From: Streptomyces sp. Mut1
GTDB lineage: Bacteria > Actinomycetota > Actinomycetes > Streptomycetales > Streptomycetaceae
Direction of reading: 5' to 3'
DNA length: 64,000 bases
Assembly: GCF_030719295.1 (NCBI RefSeq)
Contig: NZ_CP120997.1
Location: forward strand, 5,777,501-5,841,500
A program made the translations under genes and the position numbers. Position 1 is the first letter of the stretch; each line of letters opens with the position of its first letter. Shown here piece by piece: positions 27,726 to 35,477 of this stretch. Below the pieces are notes generated by a model. It was not told the DNA's origin and did not search any database. It saw only the letters and a program-made list of their open reading frames with translations.

Positions 27726-28076
27726 ATGGCTTCCCTGCTCGACGACGTCAATGCCGCGTCGCTGCGTACCGACGTCCCGGCGTTCCGCCCCGGTGACACC
27801 GTCAACGTTCACGTCCGCGTGATCGAGGGCAACCGCTCCCGTGTCCAGCAGTTCAAGGGCATCGTCATCCGCCGCCAGGGCGCGGGCGTCAGCGAGACCT
27901 TCACGGTCCGCAAGGTCTCCTTCAGCGTCGGCGTCGAGCGCACCTTCCCGGTGCACAGCCCGATCTTCGAGAAGATCGAGATCGTGACCCGCGGTGACGT
28001 CCGTCGCGCCAAGCTGTACTTCCTCCGTGAGCTGCGCGGCAAGGCCGCGAAGATCAAGGAGAAGCGCGACCGCTGA
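27726..28076 (+). CDS. rplS: 50S ribosomal protein L19
   Basis: A 116-residue large-subunit protein at the 30S interface. The conserved stretches [22 protein letters not shown] and [21 protein letters not shown] and the basic C-terminus are complete. ATG at 27726 gives the standard length; an in-frame GTG at 27699 would add nine residues. A leader of about 130 bases separates it from trmD and may allow separate control. A hairpin with a T run that could end this operon lies inside the following gene (28147-28200). Confidence 0.96.
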   Translation: MASLLDDVNAASLRTDVPAFRPGDTVNVHVRVIEGNRSRVQQFKGIVIRRQGAGVSETFTVRKVSFSVGVERTFPVHSPIFEKIEIVTRGDVRRAKLYFLRELRGKAAKIKEKRDR

Positions 28077-28121
28077 GCTGACTGCCTGGTCCACAGGACG
28101 GCCGGATAAGCTCTGGCCCCG

Positions 28122-28895
28122 ATGGACACGGAAGCAGAACTCCAGGAGCGCGACCGCTCCTCCGCACCCGCTACGGGTCCGGAGGCGCGGTCGCGCTTTT
28201 CGCGTGTACGGCACCGGGCCGCCGCCTCGCTGTCCTGGCGGCGCGCCTTCGCGCTCGGTGCCGTCTGCGCGGTCTTCGTGCTCCTCTTCAGCACCTTCGT
28301 GGTGCAGCCCTTCCTGATCCCCAGCGGCTCGATGGAGCCCACGCTCCGGGTGGGCGACCGGGTGCTCGTCAACAAGCTGGCGTACCGGTTCGGCTCCGAG
28401 CCGCGCCGCGGTGACGTGGTGGTCTTCGACGGGACCGGTTCCTTCGTGCCCGAGGGGGCGGGGGAGACGAACCCGGTCACCGCGCTGCTGCACGGGGCGG
28501 CGGCGTCCCTCGGGCTCGCCGAGCCCGCCGAGACCGACTTCGTGAAGCGGGTGGTGGGTGTGGGGGGCGACCGGGTGGTCTGCTGCGACGCGCGGGACCG
28601 GATCGAGGTGAACGGCCGGCCGCTGGCGGAGGACTACCTCTTCGCCGGTGACGCGGCCTCCCGGGCTCCCTTCGACATCGTGGTCCCGGAAGGCACCCTG
28701 TGGATGATGGGCGACCACCGCAGCCGCTCCCGTGACTCCCGCGACCACCTGGGCGAGCCGGGCGGCGGCATGGTGCCGGTGAGCCGGGTGATCGGGCGGG
28801 TCGACTGGTTCGGCTGGCCGCTCGGGCGGATCGGCTCCCTGCCGGGCACCTCGGCGTTCGACGGCATACCGGCGCCGGGCCCGGCCCATGGGTAA
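28122..28895 (+). CDS. sipW: Type I signal peptidase SipW
   Basis: A leader peptidase of the S26 family that removes signal peptides at the outer face of the membrane. One N-terminal membrane segment (about 42-62) precedes the catalytic serine in IPSGSMEPT (about 69), the lysine in FVKRVVGVGGD (about 141) and the box GDHRSRSRDSR. It has no C-terminal membrane helix, which fits SipW of S. lividans, the only one of that set without it. It is the first of five tandem paralogues. Its first 27 codons contain a terminator-like hairpin, so transcription from rplS is probably attenuated here. Confidence 0.92.
   Translation: MDTEAELQERDRSSAPATGPEARSRFSRVRHRAAASLSWRRAFALGAVCAVFVLLFSTFVVQPFLIPSGSMEPTLRVGDRVLVNKLAYRFGSEPRRGDVVVFDGTGSFVPEGAGETNPVTALLHGAAASLGLAEPAETDFVKRVVGVGGDRVVCCDARDRIEVNGRPLAEDYLFAGDAASRAPFDIVVPEGTLWMMGDHRSRSRDSRDHLGEPGGGMVPVSRVIGRVDWFGWPLGRIGSLPGTSAFDGIPAPGPAHG
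28147..28200 (+). terminator. Terminator-like hairpin inside the 5' end of sipW
   Basis: An outer 11-bp stem (28147-28157 with 28187-28197), an inner 6-bp stem (28159-28164 with 28180-28185) and a 15-base loop run straight into TTTT (28197-28200). It is the only strong hairpin after rplS and lies within the sipW coding sequence. Confidence 0.6.
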
Positions 28896-29952
28896 CCGCG
28901 GGCGCCGGGGCGGGGCCGCGCCGGACGCGGCCGGTGCGCGTTCGCTGCCGACCCGGGCGGAGCGGCGCAAGCTGGCCCGCAAGGTGAAGCGCAAGCGGCG
29001 CAGGTCGGCGGTGCGGGAGATCCCGCTGCTGATCACGGTGGCGCTGCTCATCGCGCTGTTCCTCAAGACGTTCCTGGTGCAGGCCTTCGTGATCCCCTCC
29101 GGGTCGATGGAGCAGACCATCCGGATCGGCGACCGGGTGCTGGTGGACAAGCTGACGCCCTGGTTCGGGTCCAAGCCGCGGCGCGGTGACGTCGTCGTGT
29201 TCCGCAACCCGTCGGACTGGCCGCCCCCGAACCCGACGAGTTCCGAGGAGTCCCCCGTCGTCGTCAAGCAGGTGAAGGAGGCACTCACCTTCATCGGGCT
29301 GCTTCCGTCTGGTGACGAGCAGGATCTGATCAAGCGGGTCGTGGCGGTCGGGGGCGACACCGTGAAGTGCTGCGCGCAGGACGGGCGGCTCACCGTCAAC
29401 GGCATGGCGATCGACGAACCCTATGTTTTCCCCGGGGATTCCCCTTCCACCATCAAATTCGAGGTAAAGGTTCCGGCGGGCCGCCTCTTCGTCATGGGGG
29501 ACCACCGCTCCAATTCCGCCGATTCACGTTTCCACCTGGACAAGGCGGCGGACGGCACGATCGCCGAGGAGGCGGTCGTGGGGCGGGCGAAGTGGATCGT
29601 CTGGCCCTTCGGGCACTGGAGCGGTCTGGCGGAACGCTCGGCGTTCGCCGCGGTCCCGGACGCGCGCGCCGGTACGGCTGCCGCCTCGGGGCCGTCGAAT
29701 AGTGTGTCCGAGTATCCATACGGATCGACCCGTCTCCCGACCCCTGCGGAACTCCCGCTCGTTATGGGAGTGGTGGGCCTGCATCGGCTAGGACGCAGGC
29801 GGTGGCACGGAATAAGGAGTGGATGTGGGGGATTTGGCGGTCGGCGCACGATCCGGACACGAAGAACCCGAGGACCGGCCGGGCAGTCCGGCGCACGCCG
29901 AGTCCGCCGGGGAGCCGGCGGACTCGGCGACGGCGAGCGGGGCGGAGAGTGA
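28888..29952 (+). CDS. sipX: Type I signal peptidase SipX, with an extended 3' end
   Basis: A second S26 signal peptidase. Seen are a basic N-terminus (KLARKVKRKRRRS), a membrane segment (about 49-67), the catalytic serine in IPSGSMEQT (about 73), the lysine in LIKRVVAVGGD (about 150) and GDHRSNSADSR. The start overlaps the sipW stop by eight bases. The last about 80 residues include a weakly hydrophobic stretch (LPLVMGVVGLHRLG) and then an Arg/Gly-rich tail that overlaps the sipY coding region by about 128 bases. S. lividans SipX is about 320 residues as I recall it, so the 354-residue frame may reflect loss of a nearer stop. Confidence 0.9.
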   Translation: MGNRGRRGGAAPDAAGARSLPTRAERRKLARKVKRKRRRSAVREIPLLITVALLIALFLKTFLVQAFVIPSGSMEQTIRIGDRVLVDKLTPWFGSKPRRGDVVVFRNPSDWPPPNPTSSEESPVVVKQVKEALTFIGLLPSGDEQDLIKRVVAVGGDTVKCCAQDGRLTVNGMAIDEPYVFPGDSPSTIKFEVKVPAGRLFVMGDHRSNSADSRFHLDKAADGTIAEEAVVGRAKWIVWPFGHWSGLAERSAFAAVPDARAGTAAASGPSNSVSEYPYGSTRLPTPAELPLVMGVVGLHRLGRRRWHGIRSGCGGFGGRRTIRTRRTRGPAGQSGARRVRRGAGGLGDGERGGE

Positions 29953-30754
29953 CGGCGGCGCGTCCGGCGGCAGCACGGCCCGGAAGAAGAAGAACGCCCG
30001 CCCGTTCTGGAAGGAACTGCCCCTCCTCATCGGCGTCGCGCTGATTCTGGCGTTGCTGATCAAGACGTTTCTGGTGCAGGCGTTCTCGATTCCTTCGGAT
30101 TCGATGCAGAACACGCTTCAGCGTGGTGACCGGGTGCTGGTGGACAAGCTGACGCCGTGGTTCGGTTCGGAGCCGGAGCGCGGTGAGGTCGTCGTCTTCC
30201 ACGACCCGGGCGGCTGGCTGGAGGACACCCAGGCACCCGAGCCGAACGCGGTGCAGAAGTTCCTCAGCTTCATCGGACTCATGCCGTCCGCCGAGGAGAA
30301 GGACCTGATCAAGCGGGTCATCGCGATCGGCGGTGACACCGTGGAGTGCAAGAAGAACGGGCCGGTCGAGGTCAACGGCACGGCGCTGGACGACAAGTCG
30401 TTCATCTTCAAGGGGAACAGCGCCTGCGACGACCAGCCGTTCGGCCCGATCAAGGTCCCCAAGGGCCGGATCTGGGTGATGGGCGACCACCGGCAGAACT
30501 CGCTCGACTCCCGTTACCACCAGAATCTGCCGGGCGGCGGCACGGTCTCCACCGACGAGGTGGTCGGCCGGGCCATCGTGATCGCGTGGCCGGTCAACCG
30601 CTGGGCGACCCTGCCGATTCCCAAGACCTTCGACCAGCCGGGCCTCAACGCCGCGGCCGCCGCTGCGGCGCCCGGAGCGATCGGCCTCGCGGGCGCCGTA
30701 CCGCTCGTGCTCTGGCGCAGGCGGCGCCGCACCTCGCCCCGGCGGACGACGTAA
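29825..30754 (+). CDS. sipY: Type I signal peptidase SipY, first copy
   Basis: A 309-residue S26 peptidase with a long acidic/Gly-rich cytosolic N-terminus (about 1-55), a membrane segment LPLLIGVALILALLIKTFLV (about 65-85), the catalytic serine in IPSDSMQNT, the lysine in LIKRVIAIGGD, GDHRQNSLDSR and a C-terminal membrane segment ending in WRRRRR. GTG at 29825 was chosen because AAGGAG lies six bases upstream; a GTG at 29819 overlaps that ribosome site. Its catalytic core is almost identical in DNA sequence to that of the next gene, which points to recent duplication or gene conversion. A palindromic terminator follows. Confidence 0.9.
   Translation: MGDLAVGARSGHEEPEDRPGSPAHAESAGEPADSATASGAESDGGASGGSTARKKKNARPFWKELPLLIGVALILALLIKTFLVQAFSIPSDSMQNTLQRGDRVLVDKLTPWFGSEPERGEVVVFHDPGGWLEDTQAPEPNAVQKFLSFIGLMPSAEEKDLIKRVIAIGGDTVECKKNGPVEVNGTALDDKSFIFKGNSACDDQPFGPIKVPKGRIWVMGDHRQNSLDSRYHQNLPGGGTVSTDEVVGRAIVIAWPVNRWATLPIPKTFDQPGLNAAAAAAAPGAIGLAGAVPLVLWRRRRRTSPRRTT
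29984..30209 (+). repeat. Duplicated 226-bp block, copy 1 (in first sipY)
   Basis: Matches 30995-31220 at an offset of 1011 bases with only two mismatches (at 30034 and 30035). It covers the membrane segment and catalytic serine region. Confidence 0.9.
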
Positions 30755-30760
30755 GCGACG

Positions 30761-30788
30761 AACCGCCCCCTGCGCGCAGGGGGCGGTT
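30761..30788 (+). terminator. Palindromic terminator between the two sipY copies
   Basis: AACCGCCCCCTGCG is followed directly by its exact reverse complement (30761-30788), so the loop forms from the central bases. Confidence 0.75.
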
Positions 30789-30859
30789 CTCCGATACGGC
30801 GGGCCGGCCGACAGGGCGGTCCCCTGGGCAGGCATCCGGCGCAGAGTGAGGAAGCGGAC

Positions 30860-31759
30860 ATGAGTGGAGTGGCAGGCGGAGCACGGCCCGAGCAGGGGCC
30901 CACCCGGCAGCCGGAACCGGCCGACGCGACGGACACCGGCACCGACGCCGAGTCCGCCCCGGCCCCCGAGGCCGAGCCGGACAGCGGCGGGGACAAGAAG
31001 AAGAACGCCCGCCCGTTCTGGAAGGAACTGCCCCTCCTCATCGGGATCGCGCTGATTCTGGCGTTGCTGATCAAGACGTTTCTGGTGCAGGCGTTCTCGA
31101 TTCCTTCGGATTCGATGCAGAACACGCTTCAGCGTGGTGACCGGGTGCTGGTGGACAAGCTGACGCCGTGGTTCGGTTCGGAGCCGGAGCGCGGTGAGGT
31201 CGTCGTCTTCCACGACCCGGACGGCTGGCTGCGCGACGAGCCGACCCCGAAGCCGAACGCGGTGCAGAAGTTCCTGAGCTTCGTCGGGCTGATGCCGTCC
31301 GCCGAGGAGAAGGACCTGATCAAGCGCACGATCGCGGTCGGCGGTGACACCGTGGAGTGCAAGAAGGGCGGGCCGGTCCAGGTCAACGGCAAGGCGCTCG
31401 ACGAGCCGTACGTCTTCCCCGGCAACAGCGCCTGCGACGACATGCCCTTCGGCCCGTTCAAGGTGCCCGACGGCAAGATCTGGGTGATGGGCGACCACCG
31501 GCAGGACTCGTCGGACTCGCGCTACCACACCGACGACGCCAACAAGGGCTTCGTGCCGGTGAGCCAGGTCGTGGGCCGGGCCGTGGTGGTGGCGTGGCCG
31601 GTCAACCGCTGGGCGACGCTCCCCGTTCCCGACACCTTCGACCAGTCCGGCATCAGCGCCGCGGCCGGGGCCGCGCCGGGTGTCGCCGGGCTCGCCGGTG
31701 CCCTGCCGCTCGTGCTGTGGCGCCGACGGAGGCTGACCGCCGGGCGTACCGCCGGGTAG
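30860..31759 (+). CDS. sipY2: Type I signal peptidase, second SipY copy
   Basis: A 299-residue S26 peptidase with the same architecture as the preceding gene: an acidic N-terminus (about 1-45), a membrane segment, serine in IPSDSMQNT, lysine in LIKRTIAVGGD, GDHRQDSSDSR and a C-terminal membrane segment before WRRRRL. The amino-acid sequence closely follows the first copy, and the DNA is nearly identical over 226 bases, while the N-terminal and distal parts differ. S. lividans and S. coelicolor are known to have four sip genes here (W, X, Y, Z), so this copy is an extra one. It follows a terminator and so may have its own promoter. Confidence 0.9.
   Translation: MSGVAGGARPEQGPTRQPEPADATDTGTDAESAPAPEAEPDSGGDKKKNARPFWKELPLLIGIALILALLIKTFLVQAFSIPSDSMQNTLQRGDRVLVDKLTPWFGSEPERGEVVVFHDPDGWLRDEPTPKPNAVQKFLSFVGLMPSAEEKDLIKRTIAVGGDTVECKKGGPVQVNGKALDEPYVFPGNSACDDMPFGPFKVPDGKIWVMGDHRQDSSDSRYHTDDANKGFVPVSQVVGRAVVVAWPVNRWATLPVPDTFDQSGISAAAGAAPGVAGLAGALPLVLWRRRRLTAGRTAG
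30995..31220 (+). repeat. Duplicated 226-bp block, copy 2 (in second sipY)
   Basis: The partner of 29984-30209, with 224 of 226 bases identical including third codon positions. The sharp edges fit gene conversion or a young tandem duplication. Confidence 0.9.
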
Positions 31760-31808
31760 GGTGCCCACGCGGATCAGCGATTGTCGACCTCCGATGGGGG
31801 ATGCCGGT

Positions 31809-32558
31809 ATGGGTGCAACAGGTCGTGCGGACGACGGCCGCGGCCGGCTCGGCGCGAGGCTGTCCTCGGTGGCCGTGGCCATCGGCTGCGTGCTCTTCCT
31901 CGGCGGCTTCGCCTGGGGAGCGGTGCTGTACCGGCCCTACACGGTCCCGACCGGCTCGATGACGCCGACGGTGAACGCGGGCGACAAGGTCCTCGCGCAG
32001 CGGGTGGACGGCGGCGACGTCCGGCGCGGTGACGTGGTCGTCTTCACCGACACCCAGTGGGGCGACATGCCCATGGTGAAGCGGGTGGTCGGCACCGGCG
32101 GCGACAAGATCGTCTGCTGTGGCGAGGACGGCCGCCTCACGGTCAACGGCATACCCATCGACGAACCGTATCTGCGGTCCTCCGGCCGCGCCTCGGGCGA
32201 GGACTTCACGGCCGAGGTGCCGAAGGGGCAGCTCTTCCTGCTGGGCGACGACCGCACGGTCTCGCTGGACTCCCGGGTCCACCTGTCGGACGCCACCCAC
32301 GGCTCGGTGCCGCGCGGCGCCGTGCAGGCCCGGGTCGACGCCGTCGCCTGGCCGCTCGGCTCCATGATCGACAGGCCCGAGGCCTTCGCGGCGCTGCCCG
32401 GCGGGGTCTCGTCGGCCGGGCCGCTGAAGCTCCAGCTCACCGCCATGGCCGTGGGCATCGTGCTCATCCTCGGCGGTGCCGTGTACGGCCCGCTCGCGGC
32501 CCGTTCCTCCCGGCCGAAGCGGAGCACCCAGCCGAAGGCGGCGGCCGGTGTCCGCTGA
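31809..32558 (+). CDS. sipZ: Type I signal peptidase SipZ
   Basis: A 249-residue S26 peptidase, the shortest and most divergent of the five. Seen are an N-terminal membrane segment (about 17-37), serine in VPTGSMTPT (about 46), lysine in MVKRVVGTGGD (about 90), GDDRTVSLDSR, in which the usual His of GDH is Asp, and a C-terminal membrane helix (LTAMAVGIVLILGGAVYG). ATG at 31809 has GGGGGA upstream; two earlier in-frame ATG/GTG codons are less well supported. The end overlaps the Nudix gene by 11 bases, as in S. lividans, where sipZ is linked to a mutT-like gene. Confidence 0.88.
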   Translation: MGATGRADDGRGRLGARLSSVAVAIGCVLFLGGFAWGAVLYRPYTVPTGSMTPTVNAGDKVLAQRVDGGDVRRGDVVVFTDTQWGDMPMVKRVVGTGGDKIVCCGEDGRLTVNGIPIDEPYLRSSGRASGEDFTAEVPKGQLFLLGDDRTVSLDSRVHLSDATHGSVPRGAVQARVDAVAWPLGSMIDRPEAFAALPGGVSSAGPLKLQLTAMAVGIVLILGGAVYGPLAARSSRPKRSTQPKAAAGVR

Positions 32559-33036
32559 GGTGCGCAAGGTCGCCCGCCTGGTACTCCTCGACCCGGACGA
32601 CCGCATTCTGCTGATGCACGGCTTCGAACCGGAGGACCCGGAGCGCAGCTGGTGGTTCACCCCGGGCGGCGGTCTTGAGGGCGACGAGACCCGTGAGCGG
32701 GCCGCGCTGCGCGAGCTGGCCGAGGAGACCGGGATCACGGACGTCGAACTGGGCCCGGTCCTCTGGCAGCGGCGGTGCTCCTTCTCCTTCGACGGCCGGC
32801 GCTGGGAACAGGACGAGTGGTACTTCCTGGCCCGTACCGCACAGACCGCCATCGACACCAGCGGCCACACATGGCTGGAACGCCGCAGTGTCACGGGTCT
32901 GAGGTGGTGGACCTCCGCCGAACTGTCGGCGGCGCGTGAGACGGTGTACCCGACCAGACTCGCCGAGCTGCTCCGGACGCTGCTCGACGAGGGTCCTCCG
33001 GGTACACCGGTGGTCCTGGCACCCGAAAACGCCTGA
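32548..33036 (+). CDS. Nudix hydrolase
   Basis: A 162-residue MutT-type pyrophosphohydrolase. The Nudix box is intact: GGLEGDETRERAALRELAEE followed by TGI, matching G-x5-E-x7-R-E-x2-E-E-x-G. Flanking residues give no clear substrate. GTG at 32548 lies inside the 3' end of sipZ, so the two are translationally coupled. Housekeeping clean-up of nucleotide derivatives is the usual role. Confidence 0.9.
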   Translation: MSAEVRKVARLVLLDPDDRILLMHGFEPEDPERSWWFTPGGGLEGDETRERAALRELAEETGITDVELGPVLWQRRCSFSFDGRRWEQDEWYFLARTAQTAIDTSGHTWLERRSVTGLRWWTSAELSAARETVYPTRLAELLRTLLDEGPPGTPVVLAPENA

Positions 33037-33099
33037 GCGGCCGGGGCGCGGGGCGCCGGCGCACAATGGGGAAACGCACGGCTGAAGGGGAACATTTCA

Positions 33100-33408
33100 A
33101 TGAGCGCCGAGGACCTCGAGAAGTACGAGACCGAGATGGAGCTGAAGCTCTACCGGGAGTACCGCGATGTCGTCGGTCTGTTCAAATATGTGATCGAGAC
33201 CGAACGGCGCTTCTACCTCACCAACGACTACGAGATGCAGGTGCACTCGGTCCAGGGCGAGGTGTTTTTCGAGGTGTCCATGGCGGACGCCTGGGTCTGG
33301 GACATGTACCGACCCGCACGGTTCGTCAAGCAGGTACGGGTGCTGACGTTCAAGGACGTCAACATCGAGGAGCTCAACAAGAGCGATCTCGAACTTCCGG
33401 GTGGCTGA
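33100..33408 (+). CDS. DUF2469 conserved actinobacterial protein
   Basis: A 102-residue acidic protein that matches the DUF2469 family found in almost all actinobacteria at this position before yraN. It is rich in Glu, Tyr and Phe (YETEMELKLYREYRDVVGLFKYVIETERRFYL in essence) and has no catalytic motif I recognise. ATG at 33100 follows GAAGGGGA. The function is unknown. Confidence 0.92.
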   Translation: MSAEDLEKYETEMELKLYREYRDVVGLFKYVIETERRFYLTNDYEMQVHSVQGEVFFEVSMADAWVWDMYRPARFVKQVRVLTFKDVNIEELNKSDLELPGG

Positions 33409-33492
33409 GTTATCCACAATCGCCCGCTTGTCCACCAAGATCCACTGAAGTAGGGCGGAAGCGTCAGAGTCGGTGCCGGAGGTGGTGCCGAT

Positions 33493-33852
33493 ATGAACGC
33501 ACGGGGGGCTCTCGGGCGGTACGGCGAGGACTTGGCGGCGCGGCTGCTGGCCGACGCCGGCATGTCCGTACTGGAACGGAACTGGCGCTGTCGCGCCGGC
33601 GAGATCGACATCGTCGCGATGGACGGTGACGCGCTCGTCATCTGCGAGGTGAAGACCCGCAGGGCGGGCGCGTTCGAGCATCCGATGGCCGCGGTCAGCC
33701 CGGCCAAGGCGGACCGGCTGCGACGGCTGGCCGCGCTCTGGCTCGACCGGCACGGCGGCCCGCCGCCCGGCGGGGTGCGCATCGATCTGGTGGGTGTGGT
33801 GCTGCCCACGCGCGGTGCGCCCCTGGCCGAGCACGCCCGGGGGGTGGCGTGA
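33493..33852 (+). CDS. yraN: YraN-family (UPF0102) endonuclease-like protein
   Basis: A 119-residue protein with a restriction-endonuclease-like core: [42 protein letters not shown] (the D and E-x-K residues of the PD-(D/E)xK motif) and [12 protein letters not shown]. The role is probably in DNA processing; activity is not established. The ribosome site is GGAGGTGG. The stop overlaps the start of the next gene (ATGA), forming a yraN-yifB-dprA operon. Confidence 0.93.
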   Translation: MNARGALGRYGEDLAARLLADAGMSVLERNWRCRAGEIDIVAMDGDALVICEVKTRRAGAFEHPMAAVSPAKADRLRRLAALWLDRHGGPPPGGVRIDLVGVVLPTRGAPLAEHARGVA

Positions 33853-35477
33853 TGGGGTTCGCACGTGCCTGCTCGGTGGCGCTGGTCGGCGTCGAGGGCG
33901 TGGTGGTGGAGGTCCAGGCGGACCTGGAGGCCGGGGTGGCGGCGTTCACCCTGGTGGGGCTGCCGGACAAGAGCCTGGTGGAGAGCCGGGACCGGGTCAG
34001 GGCCGCCGTGGTCAACTCCGGGGCCCAGTGGCCGCAGAAGAAGCTCACCGTGGGGCTGTCCCCGGCCTCGGTACCCAAGGGCGGATCGGGTTTCGATCTC
34101 GCTGTCGCGTGTGCGGTGCTGGGCGCCGCCGAGCGGATCGACCCCGCCTCCATCGACGACGTGGTGATGATCGGGGAGCTGGGACTCGACGGCCGGGTGC
34201 GCCCGGTACGAGGGGTGCTCCCCGCCGTCCTGGCGGCGGCCGAGGCGGGCTACCGGCAGGTGGTCGTTCCGGAACAGAGCGCGGGCGAGGCGGCCCTCGT
34301 GCCCGGCGTCTCCGTGCTCGGGGTGCGCAGCCTGCGGCAGCTGATCGCGGTGCTGTGCGACGAACCCGTGCCCGACGAACAACGGGCCCAGGACGAGGGG
34401 CGCCCCGACACCATGCTCGCCGGGCTGATGGTGCCCGGCGCCGGACTGGGCACCGGCGTCGCCAGGGCCTCGGCGACGGCCGAGGGCTCCCGGCCGGACC
34501 TGGCGGACGTGGCGGGGCAGGAGCGGCCGCGCAAGGCCCTGGAGGTCGCCGCGGCCGGCGGCCACCACCTGCTGCTCACCGGGCCGCCGGGCGCGGGCAA
34601 GACCATGCTGGCCGAGCGCATGTCCGCGATCCTGCCGCCCCTGAGCAGGCAGGAATCCCTCGAAGTGACCGCCGTGCATTCGGTCGCCGGCATCCTGCCG
34701 CCCGGCGAGCCGCTGGTCTCCCGGGCGCCCTACTGCGCGCCGCACCACTCGGCGACCATGCAGTCGCTGGTCGGCGGGGGCAACGGGCTGCCGAGACCCG
34801 GCGCCGTCTCGCTCGCTCATCGCGGGATTCTCTTTCTGGACGAGGCGCCGGAATTCTCGGTCCGGGCGCTGGACGCGCTGCGCCAGCCCCTGGAGTCCGG
34901 GCACATCGTGGTGGCGCGCAGCGCGGGGGTGGTGCGGCTGCCTGCCCGGTTCCTGCTGGTGCTCGCGGCCAACCCCTGCCCGTGCGGGCGGCACACCCTG
35001 AGCGGGGACGGCTGCGAGTGCCCGCCGTCCGCGGTGCGCCGCTATCAGGCCCGGCTCTCCGGGCCGTTGCTCGACCGGGTGGATCTGAGGGTGGCCGTCG
35101 AGCCCGTCACGCGCGGGGACCTGATGGGACGGGGTGGCAGGGGCGAGTCCACCGCGACGGTCGCGGCCCGGGTGCGGGAGGCCCGGACGCGGGCGGCCGA
35201 GCGGCTGGCGGGGACGGCCTGGACGACCAACAGCGAGGTCCCCGGCCATGAGCTGCGGACCCGGCTGGCCGCTGCGCCGGGCGCGCTGCTGGCGGCCGAG
35301 CGCGACATGGAGCGCGGCCTGCTTACCGCGCGGGGCCTGGACAGGGTGCTGCGGGTGGCGTGGACGGTGGCGGACCTGCGTGGCGCCGACCGCCCGGACG
35401 CCTCGGACATCGCGGTGGCCCTGGAACTGCGCAGCGGCATCCCGCGCGGGGTCGCGCTGGGGGCGGGGGCGGCATGA
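33852..35477 (+). CDS. yifB: YifB-family Mg-chelatase-like AAA+ ATPase (ComM-like)
   Basis: A 541-residue protein with an N-terminal Lon-protease-like domain (VQADLEAGVAAFTLVGLPDKSLVESRDRVR region) and a central AAA+ domain with Walker A GPPGAGKTM (about 244), Walker B ILFLDEAPEF (about 325) and a Cys-rich insert NPCPCGRHTLSGDGCECPP. The C-terminal part is a Mg-chelatase-related helical domain. Its relative ComM is a branch-migration helicase in natural transformation. It sits between YraN and DprA, with which it overlaps by four bases at each side. Confidence 0.93.
   Translation: MGFARACSVALVGVEGVVVEVQADLEAGVAAFTLVGLPDKSLVESRDRVRAAVVNSGAQWPQKKLTVGLSPASVPKGGSGFDLAVACAVLGAAERIDPASIDDVVMIGELGLDGRVRPVRGVLPAVLAAAEAGYRQVVVPEQSAGEAALVPGVSVLGVRSLRQLIAVLCDEPVPDEQRAQDEGRPDTMLAGLMVPGAGLGTGVARASATAEGSRPDLADVAGQERPRKALEVAAAGGHHLLLTGPPGAGKTMLAERMSAILPPLSRQESLEVTAVHSVAGILPPGEPLVSRAPYCAPHHSATMQSLVGGGNGLPRPGAVSLAHRGILFLDEAPEFSVRALDALRQPLESGHIVVARSAGVVRLPARFLLVLAANPCPCGRHTLSGDGCECPPSAVRRYQARLSGPLLDRVDLRVAVEPVTRGDLMGRGGRGESTATVAARVREARTRAAERLAGTAWTTNSEVPGHELRTRLAAAPGALLAAERDMERGLLTARGLDRVLRVAWTVADLRGADRPDASDIAVALELRSGIPRGVALGAGAA

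Noticed and set aside
27348..29405. Minus-strand open frame of 685 codons opposite rplS and the signal peptidases
   Set aside because: Antisense artefact of high third-position GC; the plus-strand genes are recognisable families.
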